NCBI RefSeq assembly: GCF_001418655.1
Contig: NZ_LIQZ01000013.1
Coordinates: 1-64,000, forward strand
DNA length: 64,000 nt
Origin: Streptomyces phaeochromogenes
GTDB taxonomy: Bacteria > Actinomycetota > Actinomycetes > Streptomycetales > Streptomycetaceae
Direction of reading: 5' to 3'
Shown: positions 1 to 8,849 of the stretch, piece after piece
Position numbering within the stretch: position 1 is the stretch's first letter
Layout: every line of letters starts with the position of its first letter
The notes under the pieces: model-generated
What the model saw: the letters and a program-made list of their open reading frames with translations, nothing else
What the model was told of the DNA's origin: nothing
Databases searched by the model: none
Made by a program: the position numbers and the translations under genes

Positions 1-19
1 CTGGGGGCGCAGCCCCCAG
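1..19. terminator. GC-rich hairpin downstream of the SDR gene
   Basis: The arms CTGGGGGC (1-8) and GCCCCCAG (12-19) pair perfectly around a 3-nt loop. It lies 60 bp past the stop of the minus-strand SDR gene. There is no T-run, which is common for Streptomyces terminators. Confidence 0.45.
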
Positions 20-79
20 AAGGGACGGGAATGGGAAGGGGCGGCGGGGGCGAAAAAACCACGCCACCACCCCACCACC

Positions 80-1192
80 TCAGATCCTCCGCCGAGCCTT
101 CCGAGCCCGCCGCACCAACGCAGCCGTACCCAACAGCGCAACCGTCGCCCCCGCGGCCCCCGCCGCAGTCGCGTCCTTCCGCCCAAGCCGCCGCCCGGCC
201 AACGTATGCCGCCCGGCAACCTCCTCCAGAAGCTCCGCAAGGACCTCCTCATTGGTCCACTGCGGCCGCCACCCGGCATCGTGCAGCCGGCTCCCACTCA
301 CCACCCAGGGATACATCGTGTAGGCGAGATCCCCCGCCGGAGACGGCGTGAGCCCGATCCGGTGCAGCCGGGCCGCGGCCCCCAGCGCGACGGCCGACGG
401 CAACTCCATCCGCCGGATTCCGCTGAGCTCCTCGACCTCCTCCTGCTCCAGCCACCCCTCGCAACCGACGGCGAGCTCCCCCTCGACCTTCTCCAGAACG
501 GCGTACTCCAGAGCCCCGCACAGGTCCTCGACATGACAGAACTGCCAGACGGGCCGGGACCCGGCGACGACCAGCAGCCGGGGCGACTCGAAGTACCTGG
601 TGAGGGCCGTGTCGGTGCCTCCGACCAGCACGGCAGGCCGTACGACGGTGACGTTGAGCCCGGGATGCGCACGCGGCGCCCGCCGCGCGAGCCGCTCGAC
701 CTCCAGGAGGTCCCCCACGCCCGTGGCCTCCGCGGTCGCCCGCAGTTCGGCGTCTTCGGAGAGGGGCAGTTCGTTGTCGGGCAGGGCTCCGTAGACCATC
801 GCCGAGGTGCACAGGACGACACGGTGCACCCCGGCTGCGGCGGCGGCCGTCAGCACGGTCTGGGTCCCCCGCACGTTGTAGGCCGTCCGGGCGGCCGGAT
901 CCGTCTCCAGGTCGAGATCGAGCGCGAGGTGCACCACGACGTCCGCGCCGCGCAGCTTCTCGGCGATCGCCGGATCCCGGACATCCAGGATGTGCCACTG
1001 CGCGGCGGCGCACTCCCCGCGCCGCTCGTCGATGGCGATGACCTGCTTGATCTCGTCGCTGGCGGCGAGCCGCTCGGTGAGCATCGCGCCGATTCCGGCC
1101 GCGGCGCCGGTGATCGCGACGACGGGGCCGCGTAGAGCCGGATTGGTTGAAGGGTTTCGCGCTGCGCGAACCTGTGGATCTGGGGAACTCAC
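80..1192 (-). CDS. Atypical SDR-family NAD-dependent epimerase/dehydratase with C-terminal membrane tail
   Basis: This 370-residue protein has an N-terminal Rossmann dinucleotide motif GAAAGIG (about residues 29-35), followed by LDVRD and VVHLALDLD segments typical of extended SDRs. The usual catalytic YxxxK is not evident: the region after the MVYGA segment reads GDLLEVER, so it may bind NAD(P) without normal epimerase chemistry. The last 30 residues form a hydrophobic helix followed by a very basic end, suggesting a tail anchor. A GTG start at 1192 is chosen over the longer frame to 1288 because GGAGA lies about 7 nt upstream. It is divergent from the DUF2342 gene. Substrate unknown. Confidence 0.85.
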   Translation of the reverse strand: MSSPDPQVRAARNPSTNPALRGPVVAITGAAAGIGAMLTERLAASDEIKQVIAIDERRGECAAAQWHILDVRDPAIAEKLRGADVVVHLALDLDLETDPAARTAYNVRGTQTVLTAAAAAGVHRVVLCTSAMVYGALPDNELPLSEDAELRATAEATGVGDLLEVERLARRAPRAHPGLNVTVVRPAVLVGGTDTALTRYFESPRLLVVAGSRPVWQFCHVEDLCGALEYAVLEKVEGELAVGCEGWLEQEEVEELSGIRRMELPSAVALGAAARLHRIGLTPSPAGDLAYTMYPWVVSGSRLHDAGWRPQWTNEEVLAELLEEVAGRHTLAGRRLGRKDATAAGAAGATVALLGTAALVRRARKARRRI

Positions 1193-1382
1193 CGGGCGTC
1201 TCCAGCGGTTGTCTTCAGTAAGAACGCGCGTGACGCGTACGTACCAGGTGGCATCCATCCTGCCGCAGCCGCTGAGTCGGCGAAGCACCGAGGCCCGAAC
1301 CGGTTGTGGTGTCTACGCTGGGTGGTGATGTAGGGCAGCCGCCGTCGGAGCGAACCGGCGGCCTTAACAGCCGAGGAATCCC

Positions 1383-2834
1383 GTGAGTGACACCCCATTC
1401 GGATTCGGCCTTCCGCCGGAGGAGCCGGACGACGGCGACGAGGGCAAGAAGAAGGACCAGCAGAGCGGTGGTGGTCAGGGACCTGCCAACCCGTTCGGTT
1501 TCGGGCCCGGAGGACCGGGTGGCGACAACCCGCTCGCAGCCATGTTCGGGTCGCTGAACCCCAACGACCTGGGCGCCGCGTTCCAGCAGCTCGGCCAGAT
1601 GCTCTCGTACGAGGGCGGGCCGGTGAACTGGGACATGGCCAAGCAGATCGCCCGCCAGACGGTGTCCCAGGGCACTCCCGACGGCACCAAGGACGCGAGC
1701 ATCGGCCCCGCCGAGCGCACCCAGGTCGCCGACGCGGTGCGCCTGGCCGACCTGTGGCTGGACGACGCGACGTCGCTGCCGTCCGGCGCCGGCTCCGCGG
1801 TGGCCTGGAGCCGCGCGGAGTGGGTCGAGGCGACCCTGCCGGTGTGGAAGGAGCTCGTCGACCCGGTCGCCGAGCGGGTCGGCGCGGCCATGGGCGACGT
1901 ACTGCCCGAGGAGATGCAGGCCATGGCGGGCCCGCTTCTCGGGATGATGCGCTCCATGGGCGGCGCCATGTTCGGCACGCAGATCGGGCAGGCCGTCGGC
2001 GTGCTCGCGGGCGAGGTCGTCGGCTCGACCGACATCGGCCTGCCGCTCGGCCCGGTCGGCAAGGCCGCGCTGCTGCCGCTGAACATCGAGTCGTTCGGCA
2101 AGGACCTGAGCGTCCCCCAGGAGGAGGTGCGGCTGTACCTCGCCCTGCGCGAGGCCGCCCACCAGCGGCTCTTCGCCCACGTGCCGTGGCTGCGCTCGCA
2201 CCTGTTCGGCGCGGTCGAGGGGTACGCGCGCGGGATCAAGGTCGACACGGCGAAGCTGGAGGACGTGGTCGGCCAGTTCGACCCGCAGAACCCGGAAGAG
2301 CTGCAGCAGGCACTCCAGCAGGGCATGTTCCAGCCGGAGGACACGCCCGAGCAGAAGGCCGCCCTGGCCCGCCTGGAGACGGCGCTCGCGCTCGTCGAGG
2401 GCTGGGTGGACGCGGTGGTCCACTCGGCCGCGAAGCCGCGTCTGTCGTCCGCCGACGCGCTGCGGGAGACGCTGCGCCGCCGCCGTGCGACGGGCGGCCC
2501 CGCCGAGCAGACCTTCGCCACGCTGATCGGCCTGGAGCTGCGCCCGCGCCGCCTGCGGGACGCCTCGCGCCTGTGGGCCTCGCTCACGGACGCGCGCGGT
2601 GTCGACGGCCGTGACGGCCTGTGGGCGCACCCGGACATGCTGCCGACCGCCTCCGACCTGGACGACCCGGACGGCTTCGTGCACCGCGAGCAGCTGGACT
2701 TCTCCGAGCTCGACAAGATGCTCGGCGAGGCCGCGAGCGGCCCCTCCGAGAAGCCGAACCTCACGAAGGACGAGCCCAAGGACGACGAAAAGGGCCAGGC
2801 AAAGGGCGAGGAAAAGGGCGACGACGACAAGTGA
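1383..2834 (+). CDS. DUF2342 (zinc-dependent metalloprotease-like) protein
   Basis: The protein has 483 residues. A Gly/Pro/Asp-rich N-terminus (about 1-55) and a Lys/Asp/Glu-rich tail (from about 440) flank a compact helical core. The core resembles the DUF2342 family, often annotated as a zinc-dependent metalloprotease. At the place where HExxH would be expected the sequence is REAAH (residues 256-260), so the first His is an Arg and activity is doubtful. The GTG start has GAGGA 6 nt upstream. The stop overlaps the GTG of the following Nudix gene (GTGA), so the two are translationally coupled. The biological role is not known to me. Confidence 0.85.
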   Translation: MSDTPFGFGLPPEEPDDGDEGKKKDQQSGGGQGPANPFGFGPGGPGGDNPLAAMFGSLNPNDLGAAFQQLGQMLSYEGGPVNWDMAKQIARQTVSQGTPDGTKDASIGPAERTQVADAVRLADLWLDDATSLPSGAGSAVAWSRAEWVEATLPVWKELVDPVAERVGAAMGDVLPEEMQAMAGPLLGMMRSMGGAMFGTQIGQAVGVLAGEVVGSTDIGLPLGPVGKAALLPLNIESFGKDLSVPQEEVRLYLALREAAHQRLFAHVPWLRSHLFGAVEGYARGIKVDTAKLEDVVGQFDPQNPEELQQALQQGMFQPEDTPEQKAALARLETALALVEGWVDAVVHSAAKPRLSSADALRETLRRRRATGGPAEQTFATLIGLELRPRRLRDASRLWASLTDARGVDGRDGLWAHPDMLPTASDLDDPDGFVHREQLDFSELDKMLGEAASGPSEKPNLTKDEPKDDEKGQAKGEEKGDDDK

Positions 2835-3352
2835 GCCTGTACGACGACGCCGTCCTGGTCCTGAAGGGCATCGAGGGCCAGGAGGAGCTGCGCCAGGCCT
2901 ATCTCGACCATCTGGAGGCGCATCCGGACGGCATGTGGAAGGCCTGCACGGCCGGTCACGTCACGGCGAGTGCCCTGGTGATCGATCCCGGGCACGGCAG
3001 GGTGCTGCTGACGCTCCACAAAAAGCTGCGGATGTGGCTCCAAATGGGTGGTCACTGCGAGCCCGGCGACGCCACGCTGGAGGCCGCCGCCCTGCGCGAG
3101 GCCACCGAGGAGTCGGGCATCGCGGCCCTGACCCTGCTGCCGGGCGGCCCCGTACGCCTGGACCGGCATCCCATCCCGCCGCCCTGCCACTGCCACTTCG
3201 ACGTGCAGTACGCGGTGGTGGCGGAGCCGGGCGCCGTCCAGGAGATCAGCGACGAGTCCCTCGACCTGCGCTGGTTCCCGTACGACGAGGTGGCGAAGGT
3301 GGCGGACGACTCGGTCGTACGCCTCCTGGCAGCAACACGAGCAAGGCTCTGA
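2831..3352 (+). CDS. Nudix hydrolase
   Basis: This 173-residue protein carries a near-canonical Nudix box, GGHCEPGDATLEAAALREATEESG, quoted here only by its key parts: GGHCEPGD, then REATEESG. Compared with the consensus, the first Glu is Asp and one extra residue sits before the REUXEE core. Such enzymes hydrolyse nucleoside diphosphates linked to another group, with Mg bound by the box glutamates; the substrate cannot be told from sequence. The GTG start overlaps the TGA of the DUF2342 gene. An open frame continues upstream but lies inside the previous gene and is ignored. Confidence 0.88.
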   Translation: MSLYDDAVLVLKGIEGQEELRQAYLDHLEAHPDGMWKACTAGHVTASALVIDPGHGRVLLTLHKKLRMWLQMGGHCEPGDATLEAAALREATEESGIAALTLLPGGPVRLDRHPIPPPCHCHFDVQYAVVAEPGAVQEISDESLDLRWFPYDEVAKVADDSVVRLLAATRARL

Positions 3353-3360
3353 AGAGGCAC

Positions 3361-3398
3361 GTGTAAGGGGCGGCCGCAGTAGCGACCGCCCCTTACAC
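3361..3398. terminator. Bidirectional hairpin terminator
   Basis: A perfect 13-bp stem, GTGTAAGGGGCGG (3361-3373) with CCGCCCCTTACAC (3386-3398), has a 12-nt loop. It sits between the convergent Nudix gene and the AIM24 operon. Confidence 0.75.
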
Positions 3399-3406
3399 AC
3401 GCGTCC

Positions 3407-3480
3407 TTTTAGGGGCGCGGGGAACTGCGCGCCCAGCCAAGGCGGGCCCGCAGCCAACCACCGGCCCAGGCCTTGGGCGG
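3407..3480. repeat. Dispersed GC-rich intergenic repeat, copy 1
   Basis: The core TTTTAGGGGCGCGGGGAACT is followed by GCGCGCCCAGCC and CCCGCAGCC-type blocks. The same order of blocks recurs near 49.0, 52.3, 57.5 and 61.9 kb in this window, always between genes. Confidence 0.6.
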
Positions 3481-3509
3481 AAGGCTCGGAAGAGCGTCCC
3501 GCCAAAGGC

Positions 3510-4265
3510 CTAACTCCAGGCGTTGCCCTGGTTCTGCCCCCGGGCCCCCTGCTGCCCCATCCCGTACTGGGCGGAAAGGCCCGACCCGATCGCCGCGTTC
3601 TGGGGCGGCAGCATCTCGCTGGGCTGGACGAGCGCGTAGCCCTGGCCCATGAAGCTGAGCTCCCAGCCCTCACCGGTGTTGCCGCGGCGCCGGAACACGC
3701 CGGAGGAGTGGGTCTGGGCCTGCATCTGTACGCGCAGACTCGTCGACCAGGCGACGATCGCGTCGGCGTCGCAGTTGACGTACCGGTCCGGCGTGACCTG
3801 AAGCATCAGCGGCATGCCCGACGTCATCAGGGCGACCTTGCCGCGCCCGGTGATGTTGAGCTGGTACTTGCCGGAGCCGGAGATCCCGTACTGGCTGTCC
3901 ACGGCGATCACCTCGTGGTGCAGCGAGGAGTCCATCGCGAGGACGTAGCTGCTGTCCACGGTGAGGCCGTCCTGGTCCACCTCCACCACATGGATGTGCT
4001 GGGCGAGGTTGGCCAGGTAGACGGTGCCCTGCCCGTGGCAGCGCATCAGGTCGAGGCCCTCTCCGGTGTGCGCGCGCGAACGCTGCTGACCGGAGTTCTG
4101 GTACTCGGCGTCGAACTCCACAAGACCCTGGTACGCGACCATGGTGCCCTTGCGGGCCAGCATGTCGTCGTGGCCCTCCAGGACGACGCGCAGCATCTGC
4201 TTGTTCTGCAGGCTGTAGCGCTCCTGGGACTGCTGGTCGTTGTAGGCGAAAAGCGGGCTCTGCAT
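3510..4265 (-). CDS. AIM24-family protein (third gene of the TerD/AIM24 operon)
   Basis: A 251-residue soluble protein without signal peptide or membrane helix. It shows the beta-rich AIM24 fold pattern: LARKGTMVAYQGLVEF, then repeated G-x-G turns such as GQGTVYLANLAQHIHVVEVD and GSGKYQLNITGRGKVALMTSG (listed as positions about 34-50, 78-97 and 131-150). AIM24 proteins are named after a yeast mitochondrial-biogenesis factor; the bacterial function is unknown. It lies 17 bp after the second AIM24 gene and has GGGGGAG about 9 nt before ATG. It ends Gln/Gly-rich. Confidence 0.85.
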   Translation of the reverse strand: MQSPLFAYNDQQSQERYSLQNKQMLRVVLEGHDDMLARKGTMVAYQGLVEFDAEYQNSGQQRSRAHTGEGLDLMRCHGQGTVYLANLAQHIHVVEVDQDGLTVDSSYVLAMDSSLHHEVIAVDSQYGISGSGKYQLNITGRGKVALMTSGMPLMLQVTPDRYVNCDADAIVAWSTSLRVQMQAQTHSSGVFRRRGNTGEGWELSFMGQGYALVQPSEMLPPQNAAIGSGLSAQYGMGQQGARGQNQGNAWS

Positions 4266-4282
4266 GGTGTGTGTGCTCCCCC

Positions 4283-4963
4283 TCAGCCCCGTACCCGGAG
4301 GCGGTCGGTGCTGTCCTCGCTGGGCTGGACGACGACGATGCCCTGTCCGGAGAAGGCCATCTGGAAGGCCTCGCCGCTGCCCCGCCCGATCAGGGACTGC
4401 GCCTTGAAGCTGCGCTTGCCCTTCACCTTGAGGTTCGGGGACCAGGCGACGAGCGCGTCAGGGTCGACGTACGTCTCGTCCTCGCCGCCGCCGCAGTCGA
4501 CGACGATGGGCTTGCCCCGGGAGGTCAGGGCGACCCAGCCCTGCCCGGAGATCTTGGTGTTCCACAGGCCCTGTCCGGCGAACTTCGCCAGCCCCTTGAC
4601 GCGCTCGACGCCCCAGGTGAGGTGCGCGTCGAAGGCGAGCAGGTTGGTGGCGTTGACGGAGATCGCGTCGCCGTTGAGGTTGATGACGACGACGTTCGCC
4701 CCGTAGTCGGAGAGGTACAGCAGACCGTCTCCGGAGCACTTCATCAGAGGTGCGCCCTCGCCGGTCATCCAGTCCTTGGCGATCTGGCGTACCGCCGGCG
4801 GATTCGGCTCGTACTGGACGAAGCCTTCGTAGGCGACCATCGACCCCACGCGCGCGAGGAGGTCGTTTCCGGTCTGCATGGCGACCTTGAGCATGTGGTT
4901 GCCGTGGTTCTCCATGCGTGCGGCAACGGGTGCCGGGGCGAAGCCCGCGAGCTGCTGATTCAT
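4283..4963 (-). CDS. AIM24-family protein (second gene of the operon)
   Basis: This 226-residue paralogue of its two neighbours has the same segments: LLARVGSMVAYEGFVQY near residues 34-50, GDGLLYLSDYGANVVVINL around 79-97, and a final GQGIVVVQPSE. It lacks a signal peptide and membrane spans. ATG is preceded by GAGGGAG at about 9 nt. Only 13 bp separate it from the TerD-AIM24 gene, so the three genes are very likely one transcript, and the products may form a heteromeric beta-sheet assembly. That last point is inference. Confidence 0.85.
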   Translation of the reverse strand: MNQQLAGFAPAPVAARMENHGNHMLKVAMQTGNDLLARVGSMVAYEGFVQYEPNPPAVRQIAKDWMTGEGAPLMKCSGDGLLYLSDYGANVVVINLNGDAISVNATNLLAFDAHLTWGVERVKGLAKFAGQGLWNTKISGQGWVALTSRGKPIVVDCGGGEDETYVDPDALVAWSPNLKVKGKRSFKAQSLIGRGSGEAFQMAFSGQGIVVVQPSEDSTDRLRVRG

Positions 4964-4976
4964 AGGACGGGCTCCC

Positions 4977-6695
4977 TCAGACCTCGTACGGCTGGACGAC
5001 GATGAAATTGCCGGGCGCGCCGCGGAACTGGAGGTTCACGCTCTCTCCGGTGTCGCCCGGGTAGGCGTTCCTGCGCATCCGCACCTGGCTGGAGACGATC
5101 ACCTGGGAAGCGGCGGACCAGGCGACGACGGCGTTGCAGTCGGCGAACGTCGTCGGCGTCACGGGCAGGACGACGGGCACGCCACGCGTCTTCACGACGA
5201 CCGTGCCGGTGCCCTGGAACTGCATCGTGAACAGAGCGCCTCCGGGGATGCCGTGTCCTTCGACGCGGCGCACCTCGTACTGCAGCGTCTCGTCGAAGGC
5301 GAGGACGTTCTCCGCGGAGACACAGACGGCGTCTCCTTGCAGCTCGATGGGGTGCAGCATGGCGCCGTTCTCCGCGAGGAAGACCTGGCCGCGGCCCGAA
5401 CAGCGCATGAGCTGCATCTCCTGGCCGGTCGCGTTGCCCACGATCCGCCCGGAGAATCCGGCGCCCTTGTAGCTGAAGTCGACCTTGCCCTGGTAGAGCA
5501 CCATGCTGCCCTGGCGGGCCAGTACGGCCTGGTCGCCGCCCATGCCGAGGTCGACACGGACCATCTTCTTGTTCTGCTGCGTCCAGCGCTGCCCGGTGGG
5601 CGTCTCCTTGTACGCCTGCAGCGCCGCCGTGACACCGGCGCCTCCCTGGGGAGCGCCCTGAGGCACTCCGTAGGCGGCGGGCGCACCCGGCATACCCGGC
5701 GCGCCGGGCTGGCCGGGCACCTGTCCGAACGGCGGCTGCTGACCGTAGCCCGGAGGCGGGGTCGGCTGGCCGTAGCCCGGGGGCGGAACGGGTGCCTGAG
5801 GTGCCTGTGGCTGTCCGTAGCCGGGCGGCAGCGGTGCGGTCTGGCCGGGGGCCTGGCCGTACGGAGGCTGCTGCTGGCCGGGCTGCGCATAGGGCGCCGG
5901 GGCGGGAGCCGGAGGCGGTACCGGGGCGCCACCGGGCGGCGTCATGGGCGCGATGATCGTCGGCGCCGCGTGCACCGAAGGCGCGGGGGCCGGCGGTGGC
6001 GTGGCTCCCTGAGGCGGTGCGAAACCCTGGGCGGCAGGCTGCGGAGCCGACGCTGGAGCCGGCACGGCGGGGCCTGCCGGGGCGCCGAACGCGGGCGGTG
6101 CGGCGCCCTGGGCGGGCGGCGCGAACGAGGGCGCGGCGGCCCCCGGTGCCGGGGCCGCGGGCTCCTCCTCGGCGACCTCGCCGCCGAAGTTCTTCAGCAG
6201 CGCGTCGAGCCCGCCGTCGAAGCCCTGTCCGACCGCGGCGAACCGCCATACGTCCTTGAGGTAGAAGTCGCCCAGCATCACGGCGCGTTCGGTGGAGAAC
6301 TCGCCACCGTTGAAGGAGTAGCGGGCCACCTCCTCGCCGCCCGCGACGATGCGGAGGTACCCGGGGGCGACCTGCGACATCTGGCCGGCGCCGTCGATCG
6401 TCGCCGTGAAGGACAGCTTCTGGATCTGCGGCGGGATCCTGTCGAGCGTGACGCGGAAGGACTCCGTGTCGCCCGCCTGCGCACCGAGAAGCTGGATGGA
6501 CTCTTCGGGGGTCTTCGGCTGGTTGAAGAAGACGAAGAACCGGTCGTCCGAAAGCTGTTCGTCGGCGTCAAGACCGAAGCAGCTGATGTCGAAGCTCAGT
6601 CCGGGGCCGGTGATCTGCACACCCACGTACAGATCGGTGCCCGCGGTGAGGTCACTGATCTTGGCCTTGTGGCCGCGTTGGAATTCCCTGGCCAT
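4977..6695 (-). CDS. TerD-domain / AIM24-domain fusion protein
   Basis: This 572-residue protein has three parts. Residues 1 to about 172 match the TerD/CABP fold of tellurium and stress proteins, with the acidic segment FDISCFGLDADEQLSDD and the AVMLGDFYLKDVWRFAAVG segment that carry calcium ligands in the family. Residues about 175-345 form a Pro/Gly/Ala/Gln-rich linker with PPGYGQP repeats. Residues about 346-572 are an AIM24 domain like the two downstream genes. TerD proteins are known for calcium binding and envelope or redox stress responses; pairing with AIM24 suggests a scaffold. It is the first gene of the operon. Confidence 0.88.
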   Translation of the reverse strand: MAREFQRGHKAKISDLTAGTDLYVGVQITGPGLSFDISCFGLDADEQLSDDRFFVFFNQPKTPEESIQLLGAQAGDTESFRVTLDRIPPQIQKLSFTATIDGAGQMSQVAPGYLRIVAGGEEVARYSFNGGEFSTERAVMLGDFYLKDVWRFAAVGQGFDGGLDALLKNFGGEVAEEEPAAPAPGAAAPSFAPPAQGAAPPAFGAPAGPAVPAPASAPQPAAQGFAPPQGATPPPAPAPSVHAAPTIIAPMTPPGGAPVPPPAPAPAPYAQPGQQQPPYGQAPGQTAPLPPGYGQPQAPQAPVPPPGYGQPTPPPGYGQQPPFGQVPGQPGAPGMPGAPAAYGVPQGAPQGGAGVTAALQAYKETPTGQRWTQQNKKMVRVDLGMGGDQAVLARQGSMVLYQGKVDFSYKGAGFSGRIVGNATGQEMQLMRCSGRGQVFLAENGAMLHPIELQGDAVCVSAENVLAFDETLQYEVRRVEGHGIPGGALFTMQFQGTGTVVVKTRGVPVVLPVTPTTFADCNAVVAWSAASQVIVSSQVRMRRNAYPGDTGESVNLQFRGAPGNFIVVQPYEV

Positions 6696-6848
6696 GCGTA
6701 ACGACCGTCCCCCATCCCGATACGAGTGCGTCGCGTCAGGCTAACGGCAAAATCCGGCCGCGGACCAAGCCGGTACAGACCCGGTACAGAATCCCTGCTT
6801 CGAGCGGTCCGAGCAGGCCTTCAGCACCGGACGGGCGTCAGGCCGACG

Positions 6849-7445
6849 TCACTCGTCGCGGGCGGCGGGCAGGTGGGGCAGCCGGTCGGCGGCGACCACC
6901 CCTTCGAGGTAGCCGCGGGCCCGCTCGGTCCGCGGATAGGCCTCCAGGAGCCGCCAGAAGTCGGGACCGTGGCCGGGAACCAGCAGATGCGCGAGTTCAT
7001 GGACGAGGACGTAGTCGACGACGTATTCGGGCATGCCCTGCAGCCGGTGCGAAAGACGGATACTGCCCTCGGCGGGGGTGCACGAGCCCCAGCGGGTGTT
7101 CTGATTGGTGACCCAGCGGACCGAATTGGGCCGGGCCCGGCCGTCGAAGTACAGATCGGAGAGCCGCGCGGCCCGCTCGGACAGCTCCGTGTCGCCGAGC
7201 ACCCGCTTGTTCTCCTGGGCGGCCAGCTTGTCGAGCATGACGCTCACCCAGCGCTGCTCCTCCGCCTCGGACATCCGGGCGGGGATGAGCACGACGGTGC
7301 GATCGCCTTCACGGTACGCGGAGACCGTTCTGCGCCGTCGCGCGCTCCTGCGGACCTCGATCGCGCTCGTCCCCGAGCCGCTTGGCGGCTGGCTCGTCGT
7401 GCTGCGCTGTGGGTTTCCGGCGCGGTGCAGTGGGTCGGCGGGCAC
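6849..7445 (-). CDS. DUF45 / YgjP-like M48-family metallopeptidase
   Basis: A 198-residue protein with the zinc-binding motif HELAHLLVPGHGPDFW (HExxH plus a downstream His), the hallmark of the DUF45/YgjP family. The preceding NTRWGSC stretch is also diagnostic. Members have been described as metallopeptidase-like or as UTP pyrophosphatase; the true substrate is uncertain. The first 30 residues are Ser/Arg-rich and poorly conserved in style, so the GTG start at 7445 is tentative. No good ribosome-binding site is visible. Confidence 0.85.
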   Translation of the reverse strand: MPADPLHRAGNPQRSTTSQPPSGSGTSAIEVRRSARRRRTVSAYREGDRTVVLIPARMSEAEEQRWVSVMLDKLAAQENKRVLGDTELSERAARLSDLYFDGRARPNSVRWVTNQNTRWGSCTPAEGSIRLSHRLQGMPEYVVDYVLVHELAHLLVPGHGPDFWRLLEAYPRTERARGYLEGVVAADRLPHLPAARDE

Positions 7446-7655
7446 GCCCCGACGTTACCCGTTGCACACGGGGGAAGTCCCGCCTCCGGGACGCATCGAT
7501 GCCGAACCGCACCCCACGCGCTCGATTTGTACGACGAATATCCACCGCCTGTGGACAACTTTCGGCACGGGCCGGGCAATGCGGGCATGCTGACATTCGA
7601 CCGGCGGAGCAGGACGAACGCCCGCCGGCACAACGGGGACGTACGGGGGTCGGTC

Positions 7656-8849
7656 ATGCATCCGATGGTGAAGCCCGCACTGCGGCGCGGTTGGCGGGAT
7701 CTCAACACCGTGCAGTTCGGGATGGCACCCGCACACGCGATGGTGCTCGGCCCGATGGACACGGCGACGGGCAGTCTCCTGACGTTGTTCGACGGCACCC
7801 GCGGACTGCCTCTGTTACGTGACGAGGGGCGCCGCATGGGTCTGCCGGACGGCCATGTCGACGGTCTGGTGGAGCGACTGGCCCAGGCGGGACTGCTGGA
7901 CGACGCGACGGGCGGCGGCCCGGCCGCCGACGCTTTGCGCAAGAAGCCGGCGGTCCTCGACCGACTGCGACCCGACGCCGCATCGCTCTCCCTGGTCACT
8001 CCCGAGCCGGGCGAGGCCATGCGGCGGCTGGCGGCCCGCCGCTCACTGCGCGTACAGGTGCGGGGCGCGGGCCGGGTGGGAGCGGTACTGGCCACGGCAC
8101 TGGCGGGAGCGGGCGTGGGCCAGGTCGACGTGCAGGACGGCGGCTGTGTCGAGCCGTGGGACGTGGCGCCGGGCGGGCTGCCCGTCGAATCCATCGGCGA
8201 GCGCAGGGACGAGGCCGCGCGCCGTGCGGTGCGCCGTGCGGCACCGAACCGCCCGCCCCGGCGCGGCAACGCACACCCCTCTCCCGATGAAGAGGATCCG
8301 GGCCTCTCCCTCGTGATCGTCACACCCCGGGACGGCCTCGCGGTCCACGCGCCCGACCCGTCGGCTACCGAGCCCCTGATCGACTCCGGAACACCCCATC
8401 TCTACGCCGGGGTGGTGGAGGGCACGGGAGTGGTCGGCCCGCTCGTCCTGCCGGGCGACACGGCCTGCGCGGGCTGCCTGGATCTGGGACGCACCGACCG
8501 GGACCCGACCTGGCCGCGCCTGCTGGCACAGTGGCGTTCCGCCCAGTCCCGCCACGTACCGGCATGTGATCTGGCGCTGTCCACCGCGGTCGCCGGGCTG
8601 GCCGCGGGGCATGCGCTGGCCTTTCTGGACGGGGAACTTCCGTCGAGTGCGGGGGCCCGCTGGGAGGTCTCGGTGCCTGGTCTCGACTGGCACGCGACGC
8701 CGGTGTGGGAGCATCCCGCATGCCGCTGCGGGGCCGCGGAAAAAGCTAAGGGGGAGCAGACCTCGGACAACGAAGGGCCGCACGAGACAATGGCCGGGCA
8801 ACAGCCGCACGCGGCACGGCTGTCCGGTACTTGGAGGGCGCATGTCTGA
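7656..8849 (+). CDS. ThiF/E1-like protein of the TOMM (ocin-ThiF) type
   Basis: The protein has 397 residues. After an N-terminal winged-helix-like part it carries the Rossmann motif GAGRVGAV (about 137-144) of E1-like adenylyltransferases. Cysteines C271-A-G-C274 and C356-R-C358 match the zinc site found in E1-like partners of azoline-forming cyclodehydratases (TOMM biosynthesis). No YcaO gene or precursor peptide is seen nearby, so a role in peptide modification is unproven. ATG at 7656 has GGGGG 6 nt upstream. The stop overlaps the start of the ABC1 kinase by 8 nt, so they are coupled. Confidence 0.8.
   Translation: MHPMVKPALRRGWRDLNTVQFGMAPAHAMVLGPMDTATGSLLTLFDGTRGLPLLRDEGRRMGLPDGHVDGLVERLAQAGLLDDATGGGPAADALRKKPAVLDRLRPDAASLSLVTPEPGEAMRRLAARRSLRVQVRGAGRVGAVLATALAGAGVGQVDVQDGGCVEPWDVAPGGLPVESIGERRDEAARRAVRRAAPNRPPRRGNAHPSPDEEDPGLSLVIVTPRDGLAVHAPDPSATEPLIDSGTPHLYAGVVEGTGVVGPLVLPGDTACAGCLDLGRTDRDPTWPRLLAQWRSAQSRHVPACDLALSTAVAGLAAGHALAFLDGELPSSAGARWEVSVPGLDWHATPVWEHPACRCGAAEKAKGEQTSDNEGPHETMAGQQPHAARLSGTWRAHV

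Noticed and set aside
1475..3673. A 732-codon minus-strand frame opposite DUF2342
   Set aside because: Ser/Arg-rich shadow frame of the real plus-strand genes, typical of high-GC DNA.
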